Shown here: piece by piece, positions 52,573 to 61,703 of the stretch
How positions within the stretch are numbered: position 1 is the first letter of the stretch
How the letters are laid out: each line of letters begins with the position of its first letter
From: Paenibacillus sp. USDA918EY
Lineage (GTDB): Bacteria > Bacillota > Bacilli > Paenibacillales > Paenibacillaceae
DNA length: 64,000 nucleotides
Direction of reading: 5' to 3'
NCBI RefSeq assembly: GCF_009870825.1
Contig: NZ_WTWY01000010.1
Coordinates: forward strand, 1-64,000
Notes under the pieces: model-generated
What the model was told of the DNA's origin: nothing
Seen by the model: the letters and a program-made list of their open reading frames with translations, nothing else
The model's database searches: none
Made by a program: the position numbers and the translations under genes

Positions 52573-52606
52573 AAGGCAGCTCCAAAGTTTTCTTTGGAAC
52601 TGCCTT
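52573..52606. terminator. Bidirectional terminator between convergent genes
   Basis: AAGGCAG..TCCAAAG pairs with CTTTGGA..CTGCCTT, with an A run on the left and T residues on the right. It serves the secreted protein gene and the uvrA-like gene. Confidence 0.75.
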
Positions 52607-52654
52607 ATCATTTTCCGATGAACGGTATGGCGTAAAGGCTCCTGCCAGCATTGA

Positions 52655-55201
52655 TTATTTCCGAGCCCGCGAGAGATGGGCCGCCAAGTAGGTTCCGGTG
52701 TGGGAACCTTTGGTGGCGGCGACTTCTTCCGGCGTGCCCTGAGCGATCAAGCGTCCTCCCTCTTCGCCGCCCTCCGGCCCGAAATCGGCCACCCAGTCCG
52801 ATTCGGCAATAAGATCGAGATTGTGCTCGATCACGATCACCGTATTGCCGGCGTCTACCAATCGGTTCAGCAAGGAGCAAAGCTGGCGCACATCCCATGG
52901 ATGGAGCCCCGTCGTCGGCTCATCCAACAAATAGAGGGTATGTCCCTGGTTTTTTTTGCCCAGTTCCTTCGCCAGTTTGATGCGCTGGGCTTCGCCGCCC
53001 GACAAGGTGGACGTCGGCTGTCCCAGCTGCAAATAGTCCAGCCCGACCTCGCACAGCAGCTTCAGCTTCCCGGCAATTTCCGGCTCCACGAAAACCGAAG
53101 CGTTCTCCCGGACCGTCCCGTCGAGAACGTCCGATATGCTGTAACCGTTGTACTTCACTTCGAGCACTTCATCCGTGAACCGTTTCCCCCGGCAGGCCGG
53201 GCATCGGACTTCCACGTCAGGCAAAAAATGCATTTCCAGCTGCAGCGTGCCCATGCCCTGGCATTTCTCGCATCTGCCGCCCGGGGTATTGAAGGAAAAA
53301 TGCTTGGACGACAATTTTTTCTTCCTCGCTTCCGGAAGGCTGGCGAACAAGCTGCGGATCGGTGTAAATAGATCGGTGTATGTCGCGATGTTGGAACGCG
53401 ATATTCGTCCGATGGGGGACTGGTCAACGGCTATGATTTTGTCGACATGCTCCAATCCGTCTATGCGCTCGTGTTTGCCTGGCATCACGTTCGTCCCGTG
53501 AAGACGCGCCCTGGCCGCAGGCTCCAATATATCGAAGAGGAGGGTGGATTTCCCGGATCCGGATACCCCCGTAACGGTGATCAGACAGCCCAGCGGAAAT
53601 GCGACGGTCATATTTTTCAAATTATGGGCGGATGCGTTTCGTATCGTGATGCGTTCTTGATTTCCGGTGCGTCGTTGCCGTTCGGGGCGCCCCTGTTCCT
53701 CTTCGCGCAAAAATCGGCCGGTTACGGACTCGGGACTGGCTTTCAGCTGATCCAAGGTTCCGGAGCCGACAACCGTTCCTCCGTTTTTGCCGGAGCCCGG
53801 TCCGATGTCGATGATGTGGTCCGCCGCTCTCATCACCTCCGTATCATGCTCGATGACGAGCACGGTGTTCCCCAAATCGCGCAGCTGCTTCAATACGCTG
53901 ACCAATTTGCCCGTATCCCGCGGGTGAAGCCCGGTGGTGGGTTCGTCGAGCACGTACAGGACACCGGTCAGGCCGGAACCGAGAAGCGAAGCAAGCCGGA
54001 GCCGCTGGGCTTCGCCGCCGGAAAGCGAGTTGGCCTGGCGGTCCAGCGTCAAATAATCCAGGCCGACATGGATCTGGCGGCGGATCCGTTCTGCCAGATC
54101 GTTCAAGATGGGCTCCAGGATCAGCCGGCCCGCCTCTGTAAGCTGCTCCTCCATCTTCTCAAGCCAGGCAAGAAGTTTGCGCAGAGAATAGGAGGCAACT
54201 TCGACGATGGACAAGCCACGGATGGTCACTTGCCGGCTTTCCTGCCGAAGCCGCGTTCCCTTGCAATGGGGGCAGGTTTGTTGAATGAAATAACGGTCCG
54301 TTTTGCCGGAAGATTGAAGTTCGCCGTCTTTCTCGCGATGTCTCCTTAACAGTTGGGTCACGATGCCTTCAAAATTGCCTTTTCCGACGGATTTTGGGGG
54401 CCGTATATCCGGAAAATGCGCCTTAAACTCCTCGCTGCCGGCTCCGTATAACAGAAAATCACGCGTGTTCGCGTCAAACCGCCGAATGGGCATGTTCGGC
54501 TCGAATGCAAAGCCGTAATGCTTGGCGGCGGCGGACAAAACATCCGAATAATAGTCGCGGACCCAATTTTCCCACATCAGGACGCCGCCTTCGGGAATGC
54601 TCTTGTCTTCGTTGAGCAGCTGCCTTATATCGACGGTGGTTATGATCCCAAGTCCGGTGCATGCCTCGCATGCTCCTTCGGGCTTGTTGAAGGAAAAATG
54701 GGCCATTTTCAATTTCGGCATTTGCGTTTTACAGTGGGGACATTTCACGCCGGGCGTTTTTGAATTCTGCTCTTCGAGCTCTTCCTGGTCCATATCCATG
54801 ATGACCGGATCGCTTTCAAAATCGGGGGGAACCGTCTTGCCGCATGTCGGACAAACGCGAACGCCAAGCTTGGCATAGAGGACGCGCAAGTAGGTGTATA
54901 CCTCGGTAACCGTGCCGACCGTCGACCGGGGATTCCGGTTTGAACGGTGCTGGCTGACGCTGATGGACGGGGACAGGCCGCGAATGGAATCCACCCGCGG
55001 TTTGCTGATGAAGTCCGTCACCATCCCCATGGACTCCATATATTGTCTTTGGCATTCCTTTTGCAGCGTATCCATCGCAAGGGATGACTTTCCCGAACCC
55101 GAAAGTCCGGTTAACACGATCAGCTTGCGTTTGGGAATCCGCAGGGAGATGTTTTTTAAATTATGCTCCCTCGCGCCTCGGATTTCGATATATTCGTTCA
55201 T
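52655..55201 (-). CDS. Class II UvrA-like excision ATPase
   Basis: An ABC-type DNA damage-recognition protein of 848 residues, shorter than UvrA (about 940). There are two Walker A motifs (GLSGSGKSSLAMDT near 32, GVSGSGKSTLLFDI near 538), zinc-binding CxxC pairs (CPTCGK, CPHCKT, CPHCKGTR, CEKCQGMG, CPACRGKRF), and LSGGEAQRLRLA and LSGGEAQRIKLA signatures. Class II UvrA proteins lack the UvrB-binding region and are linked to resistance to DNA-binding antibiotics. ATG 55201 follows GAGGG. It has no uvrB neighbour. Confidence 0.88.
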   Translation of the reverse strand: MNEYIEIRGAREHNLKNISLRIPKRKLIVLTGLSGSGKSSLAMDTLQKECQRQYMESMGMVTDFISKPRVDSIRGLSPSISVSQHRSNRNPRSTVGTVTEVYTYLRVLYAKLGVRVCPTCGKTVPPDFESDPVIMDMDQEELEEQNSKTPGVKCPHCKTQMPKLKMAHFSFNKPEGACEACTGLGIITTVDIRQLLNEDKSIPEGGVLMWENWVRDYYSDVLSAAAKHYGFAFEPNMPIRRFDANTRDFLLYGAGSEEFKAHFPDIRPPKSVGKGNFEGIVTQLLRRHREKDGELQSSGKTDRYFIQQTCPHCKGTRLRQESRQVTIRGLSIVEVASYSLRKLLAWLEKMEEQLTEAGRLILEPILNDLAERIRRQIHVGLDYLTLDRQANSLSGGEAQRLRLASLLGSGLTGVLYVLDEPTTGLHPRDTGKLVSVLKQLRDLGNTVLVIEHDTEVMRAADHIIDIGPGSGKNGGTVVGSGTLDQLKASPESVTGRFLREEEQGRPERQRRTGNQERITIRNASAHNLKNMTVAFPLGCLITVTGVSGSGKSTLLFDILEPAARARLHGTNVMPGKHERIDGLEHVDKIIAVDQSPIGRISRSNIATYTDLFTPIRSLFASLPEARKKKLSSKHFSFNTPGGRCEKCQGMGTLQLEMHFLPDVEVRCPACRGKRFTDEVLEVKYNGYSISDVLDGTVRENASVFVEPEIAGKLKLLCEVGLDYLQLGQPTSTLSGGEAQRIKLAKELGKKNQGHTLYLLDEPTTGLHPWDVRQLCSLLNRLVDAGNTVIVIEHNLDLIAESDWVADFGPEGGEEGGRLIAQGTPEEVAATKGSHTGTYLAAHLSRARK

Positions 55202-55331
55202 GGCTGTTTCCCTCATTTCACCTCAACTGACTTTACCATCAGTATAAACCTCAATTATGACATAAGTTGACGTAGTTGAGAGATGAGGGATACGTTAGTC
55301 CAAGCCGTCCTTCCTCTTTGATAGTCTAGAG

Positions 55332-55823
55332 TTAAGAAAGGGGCAGCGCTTCCTCCCATCCCTCCCCAAGCATCTCATTCGCTATGATGATAAAGTCCTC
55401 CTGACTGACCTCCAGTTGCCCGAACCTAAATGAATACCCCCAGCCAACTTGTCCTTTGGTGAAGCTCAGCTTGTCCAACAAACCGGCAATTTTCACGCTG
55501 CGGCAAGGGAAATAACGTATATTCCGGCGATATGGGACAAAATCCTCCCTCATTTTAAAGGGATAGACCTCATCGTCCACGACCTGACCGATCGCCGTAA
55601 AAGATTGCAGCGCTTGACCGCCTTTCATTTCCGTCCGCGGCGAATAGTAAATGAGCCAATCCCCTTGTCGCATTCTGCGGAGCGGAGCGGCTTTGCCGTG
55701 GCAAAGCTGCGCGAAACCGCCTTCCTCTCCATTTCTGACATGAGCTTCGGAAACGACGCCAATCCAATAACGCCGCTGTTTTTGGTTTTGACTCGGCATA
55801 TTTGCAACGTTGGTTTCACGCAT
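55332..55823 (-). CDS. EVE-domain protein (UPF0310)
   Basis: A 163-residue protein made of one EVE (PUA-like) domain: YWIGVVSEAHVRNGEEGGFAQLCHGK, then KAAPLRRMRQGDWLIYYSP, FTAIGQVVDDEVY and the C-terminal WGYSFRFGQLEVSQEDF. EVE domains bind modified bases in DNA or RNA, and some are found with defence enzymes; no such neighbour is here. ATG 55823 follows GGAGGTG. Confidence 0.88.
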   Translation of the reverse strand: MRETNVANMPSQNQKQRRYWIGVVSEAHVRNGEEGGFAQLCHGKAAPLRRMRQGDWLIYYSPRTEMKGGQALQSFTAIGQVVDDEVYPFKMREDFVPYRRNIRYFPCRSVKIAGLLDKLSFTKGQVGWGYSFRFGQLEVSQEDFIIIANEMLGEGWEEALPLS

Positions 55824-55910
55824 GAAATGCACCTCCAAATATTGAACGCGTGGCATCGCTGGATGCGGATCCGTTTACCATGACCACTTTTCGTTTGATG
55901 GTCTAATGAT

Positions 55911-55951
55911 AAAAAAACGCTACTGACAGCAGTATGTCAGTAGCATTTTTT
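55911..55951 (-). terminator. Terminator of the oxidoreductase operon
   Basis: GCTACTGACA and TGTCAGTAGC form a perfect 10-bp stem with A and T runs on both sides, about 130 bases beyond the FMN reductase stop. Confidence 0.75.
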
Positions 55952-56082
55952 GACGATGCGCCACAATCCGATAGCGGCGATTTTGTCCGGCAAGCGCGCA
56001 TATATGCTAAAAATTGCCTTTGCCGCAAACGGCGGAGGCTCTCAAGGCCGCAAGGCTCACTTTTGCAAAACATCAGCCGTGT

Positions 56083-56625
56083 TCACCGCAAAGTTTTTAA
56101 TGCGCCGCTCCAAGCAATCGTTTGATCCAGCATCGCGTTCACATTTTGAAGATGCAATTCGGCCGGTTTGAATGTTCTGAAGTTTTCGAAATCCGCATAC
56201 AGCGATAAGGTCGGATGCACGCGAACGTCCGCAACCAGCAATTCGCCCAGGATTCCCCGCAAATGCTCGGCCGCGCGGGCTCCGCCCGTCGAACCGTAGC
56301 TGACGATCCCCGCCGCCTTATTGTTCCATTCGTCACGTGCGGAATCCAGCGCATTTTTTAAGGCTCCCGTAATGCTGTGATTGTACTCTTGAACAATGAA
56401 AACAAAACCATCCAAGCGGGAAAGCTTCTCCGACCACGCCGCCAATCCGGGTTCGTTGCCGGTCCCCTCTCCATAAAACGGCAAGTTGTAGTCTGCGATG
56501 TCTACGATTTCATAATTCGCGTCTCCCCGTTGATCCCCGATTTCCTTCACCCAATTTCCGACTTGCGGACTTAAACGCCCTTGGCGCGTGCTTCCTAAAA
56601 TGATGCCGATGTTTAACTTTTCCAT
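56083..56625 (-). CDS. NADPH-dependent FMN reductase
   Basis: A 180-residue flavodoxin-like reductase (NADPH-dependent FMN_red family, azoreductase/chromate reductase-like). The FMN loop is GIILGSTRQGRLSPQVGNWV (5-24), and GFVFIVQEYNHSITGALKNALD, near residues 74-95, is the family signature. AGGAGG-like AGGAGGA precedes it. It is the last gene of the minus-strand operon with the quinone oxidoreductase and MFS genes. It could detoxify quinones, nitroaromatics or chromate, and a chrA gene is nearby. Confidence 0.88.
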   Translation of the reverse strand: MEKLNIGIILGSTRQGRLSPQVGNWVKEIGDQRGDANYEIVDIADYNLPFYGEGTGNEPGLAAWSEKLSRLDGFVFIVQEYNHSITGALKNALDSARDEWNNKAAGIVSYGSTGGARAAEHLRGILGELLVADVRVHPTLSLYADFENFRTFKPAELHLQNVNAMLDQTIAWSGALKTLR

Positions 56626-56694
56626 GTTATATCCTCCTCTATTTTACGATCGCCAACTTTAATAGCTGGTCGTTTTTCAGGTTAATTCGCGGGG

Positions 56695-57627
56695 TTACTC
56701 CGCCATTCGGACGATGATCCGCCCTCTCCCGTGCCCGGTTTGGCAGAGCTCGTGGGCCTGCCGAAGGTCTTGAAGCGGAAATTCCTTCCCAATCGTCGCT
56801 TTCGCTTTTCCTTCCGCCATCAACCGGGCAATCTCTTGAAACACCTCATTGGGCGCAAGTTCATTGCTGAATCGCGCATGAATGCCCAGTTCCTCGGCTT
56901 TCTTTTCGGAAGGGACGTCGACAAGCGAGAGAAGCGTTCCTCCGCGTTTTAAAACCGACCATGAACGTTCGAGCGTTTCTCCCCCGACAGCGTCAAGCAC
57001 CAAATCGATGTCTTGAACGACCTCTTCGAACGACGTCGTTTTGTAATCGATCACGGTATCCGCGCCAAGCGACTTCACATCGTCTACGTTGGCCGTCGAA
57101 CACGTTCCGATCACCTCGGCGCCTTTCCATTTGGCAAATTGAACCGCAAACGAGCCGACGCCTCCTGTGGCGGCATGAACCAACACGCGTTGTCCCGGTT
57201 CCAGGCCGCCATGGGCAAAAAGCGCCATCCATGCCGTCGTGCCCCCGCCCGATATCGCAGCTGCTTCGGCAAAAGAAAGCTGCTCTGGTTTATGGGCGAT
57301 CGTTTTCACGGTCGTTGTCACATACTCCGCGCATGCTCCATGACTGGCTCGGCCGAAAACGGCCTGCCCTTTCTCGAATCCTTTTACGTTCGATTCTTCG
57401 ACGACTCCGGCCACAGCCGATCCCGGAATAAAGGGAATCTGCAGCGGAACGTGTTTTTGCATCAACCCTTGGCGGTAAGCCCAGTCGACGGGCAATACGC
57501 CCACGGCGTGCACGCGAATCAATATCTCGTCGGACGACGGCGTCGGAACCGGTATCCGTTCAAGCGTTAAAACCTCGGGCCCTCCATATCGATGAACACG
57601 GACGGCTTGCATCATGGGTCTGGTCAT
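56695..57627 (-). CDS. Zinc-independent quinone oxidoreductase (MDR family)
   Basis: A 310-residue NADP-dependent reductase of the medium-chain dehydrogenase family. It has a GroES-like N-terminal domain (VHRYGGPEVLTLERIPVP) and a Rossmann domain with VHAATGGVGSFAVQFAKWKG (the nucleotide-binding AxxGGVG) and GTCSTANVDDVKSLGADTVIDY. The structural and catalytic zinc cysteines are absent. ATG 57627 is chosen because AAAGGAG precedes it. It lies 36 bases after the MFS stop. Confidence 0.9.
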   Translation of the reverse strand: MTRPMMQAVRVHRYGGPEVLTLERIPVPTPSSDEILIRVHAVGVLPVDWAYRQGLMQKHVPLQIPFIPGSAVAGVVEESNVKGFEKGQAVFGRASHGACAEYVTTTVKTIAHKPEQLSFAEAAAISGGGTTAWMALFAHGGLEPGQRVLVHAATGGVGSFAVQFAKWKGAEVIGTCSTANVDDVKSLGADTVIDYKTTSFEEVVQDIDLVLDAVGGETLERSWSVLKRGGTLLSLVDVPSEKKAEELGIHARFSNELAPNEVFQEIARLMAEGKAKATIGKEFPLQDLRQAHELCQTGHGRGRIIVRMAE

Positions 57628-57662
57628 CTGAATCTCCTTTACATTCATCGTCATATTTCAAC

Positions 57663-59069
57663 CTAGCTTGCCTTGGCGCGTTTTTTCGGGTCTGGACGGA
57701 AGGAAGCTTGGACGCTTTTGGCACCGAACAGAACGAAATATAACGCAAGCGCCAAAAGAGAAACGCAGGCAAGTATAAAAAAGGCATTGCTATACGCGGC
57801 AGCCTGCTCATAGATTTGCCAAGGATTCAACCGAACGGATGCCAAAGCATCGAGTACCTTGCCGATCAAAGCGGTGGAAGCCGCTCCCGCCATAAACGTC
57901 ATCATCGTATAAAAACCCATCCCGATCCCTGCCTGTTCCTTCGACAAGGTGCGGGATACGTTATTGGACATCGCCACTTGAATGAAGGTCTGCCCTATGT
58001 TCGCCAAGGCCAAAACGATCCACAGCCACGACGGAGACATCCCCGACAACGTCGATAAAACGCAAAAGCTCATGAACAAAGGAATGGCCGCCGCATAAAA
58101 AAGAAAGGAATTCCCCTTCCGGTCGGCCAGTTTGCCGGCCGCCCTCCCTAACAGCGCGGCAGCAACCGCCCCCGGGAACAGAACAAAGCCAATATACGCG
58201 GAAGAGACATGGTTTACGTTGGAAAGCAGCTGCGGCGCGATAAACGGCACTCCCGCACCCAAACCGGCGGCCAGCAAGGCAACGAGAACGGCTAGCGAAT
58301 AATTTTTACTTCGAAACAACGAGGGCTCGATAAAGGGTTCGGCAGCAAACCGGATGCGAAGGAGCAATAAAACGAATGAAAGCAGGCCGACCGGCAGGAA
58401 AATGAGCGAACGGGTAAGCGACAAAAGCACGCAAGCGACCGTACCCGCAAGAAGAACGCCGCCGATCACATCGAGCTTGCTTGCCGTTTTGATCGGTTGA
58501 TCGTCCAAATGTTTTCGGAAAAAAGGCAGCGTCAGCCAGATCAGGAACGAAAAACAGAACAGCAAACGCCAATGCAGCATGCCTGCCACCAAACCGGCCG
58601 CAATGGGGCTCAACGCATTCCCGAGCGCTAACCCGCTGACCAACGTGCCTATTGCGCGGCCGCGCTTTTCGGAAGTAAAATACTTTACCGGGATCAGCAT
58701 CGAGATGGAGGGAATCACGGCGGCTCCTGCCGCCTGCAGCATTCGCCCGGCAACCAGCATCCCATATTGCGTCGCTGCGAGCCCTGCAAGCGAACCTAGA
58801 GACATCAGAATCAATCCGAATGTCAGCACATTTTTCAATCGATATCGATCCGCCAATTTGCCATACGTGACCGTTCCGATCGCATACACGATGCCGTATC
58901 CGGTCGTCATCCAGCTGACGTTCGAGGCGGAGAGGGAAAATTCTTCGCTAATCGAAGGAAGGGCCACATTAAAGATCGTTGCATTCATCACGGATATGAT
59001 CAGCGTAAAAAACATGATTCGAAGCAGTTTTTCCGCCGTTTTTTCCGTTTTCTTCAAAGAGGCATCCAC
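57663..59069 (-). CDS. MFS drug exporter (DHA2/Tet(L)-like)
   Basis: An efflux transporter of about 468 residues with 14 predicted membrane segments. IMFFTLIISVMNATIFNVALPSISEEF is the TM1 signature of the 14-TMS DHA2 group, then GYGIVYAIGTVTYGKLADRYRLKN and LVAGRMLQAAGAAVIPSI. It is similar in layout to Tet(K)/Tet(L) and other antiseptic pumps. The start may be GTG 59069 (after GGGAGGGGG) or ATG 59105. It is the first gene of the efflux/oxidoreductase operon and is divergent to a LysR gene. Confidence 0.87.
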   Translation of the reverse strand: MDASLKKTEKTAEKLLRIMFFTLIISVMNATIFNVALPSISEEFSLSASNVSWMTTGYGIVYAIGTVTYGKLADRYRLKNVLTFGLILMSLGSLAGLAATQYGMLVAGRMLQAAGAAVIPSISMLIPVKYFTSEKRGRAIGTLVSGLALGNALSPIAAGLVAGMLHWRLLFCFSFLIWLTLPFFRKHLDDQPIKTASKLDVIGGVLLAGTVACVLLSLTRSLIFLPVGLLSFVLLLLRIRFAAEPFIEPSLFRSKNYSLAVLVALLAAGLGAGVPFIAPQLLSNVNHVSSAYIGFVLFPGAVAAALLGRAAGKLADRKGNSFLFYAAAIPLFMSFCVLSTLSGMSPSWLWIVLALANIGQTFIQVAMSNNVSRTLSKEQAGIGMGFYTMMTFMAGAASTALIGKVLDALASVRLNPWQIYEQAAAYSNAFFILACVSLLALALYFVLFGAKSVQASFRPDPKKRAKAS

Positions 59070-59208
59070 TTGTACCACCCCCTCCCTCATGGACATGTCA
59101 AACATTTAAACCTGGATCGATCTATCAAATTTGACGCCGCGTCTGCCTTTGTTTCCCATTGTATGATTGCGATAAAATAAATGAAAATATATATTTATTT
59201 ATGTAATG

Positions 59209-59224
59209 ATATACTCGAGTATAT
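59209..59224. promoter_or_regulatory. Palindrome in the MFS/LysR intergenic region
   Basis: ATATACTCGAGTATAT is a perfect 16-bp palindrome just upstream of the LysR ribosome binding site. It lies in an AT-rich divergent promoter region and is a candidate operator for the LysR regulator. Confidence 0.4.
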
Positions 59225-59241
59225 GGATAGGAGGGATACAC

Positions 59242-60115
59242 GTGGAATTGCTGCAGCTGAAATATTTTCAAACGGTCGCCCGGCTGCAACATATGACCAA
59301 AGCTGCCGAAGAGCTTCATATTGCTCAGCCGGCCCTCAGCAAAACGATCTCTCGTTTGGAACAGGACGTAGGCGTGCCTCTTTTTGATCGCCAGAACCGG
59401 CAAATTCGGCTGAACCAATTCGGCAAAATCTTTTTGGAGCATGTAGAGTCGGCCCTCTTATCGTTGGAAGAAGGGAAACGCCAAGTGTTGGAGCAAGCCG
59501 GGCTGGAACGCGGGCGCCTGTTTTTGGCGACAACCAATCACAAATGCGACGCCGAAGTGATCGGTTCGTTTTTATCGATGTACCCCAACATTAACCTTCG
59601 CCTGACGCAAATTCCGACGGAAGAAGAGAAATTGGATCTCCTTCTTAACGGGGAAGCGGATTTTTGCATTACCTCCCGTGGAACATGAGGAAGTCGACAG
59701 CATGCCGTTTCTGACGGAGGAAATCTTTTTGGCCGTACCTCCCGACCATCGCTTCGCCGATCGGCAAAGCATTGACTTGATCGAAGCGGCGGCGGAGCCT
59801 TTCATCAGTTTGAAGGAAGGAAACAGCTTCCGGGAATTAACGAACGGCTTTTGCAGGGAAGCGGGGTTTGAACCTGCGACGATATGCGCCGTGGACGAAT
59901 TCGCGGTCATTAGCAACTTTGTGCAAAACGGAATGGGCGTTGGTTTTTTGACGGAAACAGCAAAAGAGAAAGACCCTTCCTTAACGTTAATTCCTATTCA
60001 TCAACCCTATTGCCGGCGTTCTTTTCGGTTAATTTGGCTGAAAAAGCGCTATTTGTCGCAAGCGGCGCTGACTTTTCGCGATTTTCTTCTTCAGTATTAC
60101 AGAGACTTAAACTAG
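59242..60115 (+). pseudogene. LysR-family regulator with frameshift
   Basis: From GTG 59242 (after ATAGGAGG) the first 149 codons read ELLQLKYFQTVARLQHM, then a typical LysR helix-turn-helix and substrate domain up to NGEADFCITS, followed by a premature stop. The rest (HEEVDSMPFLTEEIFLAVPP to the end) is in another frame from about 59680 and ends at 60115, giving a total of about 290 residues, the normal LysR length. A one-base deletion near 59680 explains the break. If real, control of the divergent operon is lost; it may instead be a sequencing error. Confidence 0.8.
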
Positions 60116-60339
60116 CCTCAGTGACGGTATTGGCGAAATCTAATCGATTCCTTGCCGCCGTCAATCTTCCTCTACGCTAACCCGAGCAATGAGAAACGGC
60201 AGCCTGTGAGCCTTCTTCACCCCAACAGGCTTTTGTCGGCACTTTGAATGATAATTTGTTTTGCTTAGGAAACGCATATCCTTTATGTTTAACCTATAGG
60301 GAGTTTCAGAAAAACATGAGATGAGGTCGGGAACAAAAG

Positions 60340-61566
60340 ATGGCGGGACAAACGGAAGCCAAATCACATGCCGAAACGCAAGCAAAAGGCAGGCGGAAAG
60401 GTACGATTCTCGAAATTCTCGGGGCGTCGACGAAACTCGGATTGACGTCGTTTGGCGGGCCGATCGCCCATTTGGGCTATTTTCGCGACGAATACGTCAA
60501 CCGCCGAAAATGGCTGGACGAAAAAAGTTATGCCGACCTGGTCGCCTTGTGCCAGTTCCTTCCGGGACCGGCCAGCAGCCAGGTCGGGATCGCCATCGGC
60601 ATGATGCGCGGCGGGTTGCTCGGCGGGATCGCGTCCTGGATCGGTTTTACGCTGCCCTCCGCCCTCGCTTTAATGCTCTTCGCTTACCTGCTTCACCATG
60701 TCGATGTCAGCAGCGCCGGGTGGCTGCACGGACTGATGATCGCTGCCGTGGCCGTCGTCGCGCAAGCGGTCTGGGGGATGGCCCGGAGCCTGGCACCCGA
60801 CCGGACGCGGGGCACGATTGCCCTCTTAACCGCGATCATCACTTTATTATGGCCTTCCGCCTACGGCCAGCTGATACTCATTGCCGCCGCGGGGTTGTTC
60901 GGCCGATGGTTTTTGACCGCATCCGCCGTTCCGGAAACGCCTCGTCTGGGCATATCGATCCGCAGGCGTACGGCGGTTGCCGCCTGGGTCGTGTTTGTCG
61001 GCCTGCTGCTGGGATTGCCGCTGCTGCGGTCCGTCTCCCCTTCCCAAGGCTTGGCATTGTTCGATACCTTTTTCCGCGTCGGTTCGCTGGTTTTCGGCGG
61101 CGGCCATGTCGTGCTTCCGATGCTCCAAGCCGAGGTGGTTCCCGCTGGCTGGGTCACGGAAGCCCAGTTTCTTGCCGGATACGGGGCGGCTCAAGCGATC
61201 CCGGGTCCCTTGTTCACCTTCTCCGCTTATTTGGGAACCGTCATGAACGGCTGGGCCGGAGCGGGCATCGCCTTAATCGCGATGTTCCTTCCTTCTTTTC
61301 TGCTGGTTACGGGCGCGTTGCCGTTTTGGGATGCGATTCGCCGCCGCCCCGATTTTCAGTCGGTCTTCAAAGGGATCAACGCCGCCGTCGTCGGCATTTT
61401 GCTGGCCGCCCTCTATAATCCGGTGTGGACGAAAGCCGTTTATACGCCTTATGACTTTTGCCTTGCGATCGCCGCATTGGGTTTGCTGATGTTATGGAAG
61501 CTTCCCCCATGGGCCGTCGTGTTGTTTTGCGCAGCCGGAGGCTCCTTGCTTTCCGCGTTAACCTGA
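60340..61566 (+). CDS. chrA: ChrA chromate transporter
   Basis: A 408-residue long-chain CHR transporter with two homologous halves. Half one has GLTSFGGPIAHLGYFRDEYV and CQFLPGPASSQVGIAIG; half two has FRVGSLVFGGGHVVLPMLQAEVV and GYGAAQAIPGPLFTFSAYLG. Each half has about six membrane segments. It exports chromate by sulfate- or proton-coupled transport. There is no ChrB-type regulator. GAGGTCGGG precedes the ATG. A reductase at 56083 may act with it. Confidence 0.92.
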   Translation: MAGQTEAKSHAETQAKGRRKGTILEILGASTKLGLTSFGGPIAHLGYFRDEYVNRRKWLDEKSYADLVALCQFLPGPASSQVGIAIGMMRGGLLGGIASWIGFTLPSALALMLFAYLLHHVDVSSAGWLHGLMIAAVAVVAQAVWGMARSLAPDRTRGTIALLTAIITLLWPSAYGQLILIAAAGLFGRWFLTASAVPETPRLGISIRRRTAVAAWVVFVGLLLGLPLLRSVSPSQGLALFDTFFRVGSLVFGGGHVVLPMLQAEVVPAGWVTEAQFLAGYGAAQAIPGPLFTFSAYLGTVMNGWAGAGIALIAMFLPSFLLVTGALPFWDAIRRRPDFQSVFKGINAAVVGILLAALYNPVWTKAVYTPYDFCLAIAALGLLMLWKLPPWAVVLFCAAGGSLLSALT

Positions 61567-61609
61567 GACCTTTTTTACGCATATTCGCAACATCTTCCCC
61601 ACTTTATTT

Positions 61610-61680
61610 CCACAAAAAAATGCCCCCTTGGAAGGCACGGATTCCTTAAAGGGCTCCGAAGCCAATTCCAAGAGGGCACT
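61610..61680 (-). terminator. Long hairpin terminator of the MATE gene
   Basis: TGCCCTCTTGGAA pairs with TTCCAAGGGGGCA over a 32-base region that has its own short pairing, followed on the minus strand by TTTTTTTG. Confidence 0.65.
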
Positions 61681-61703
61681 CATGATCACTGCACCCGGTT
61701 TTT

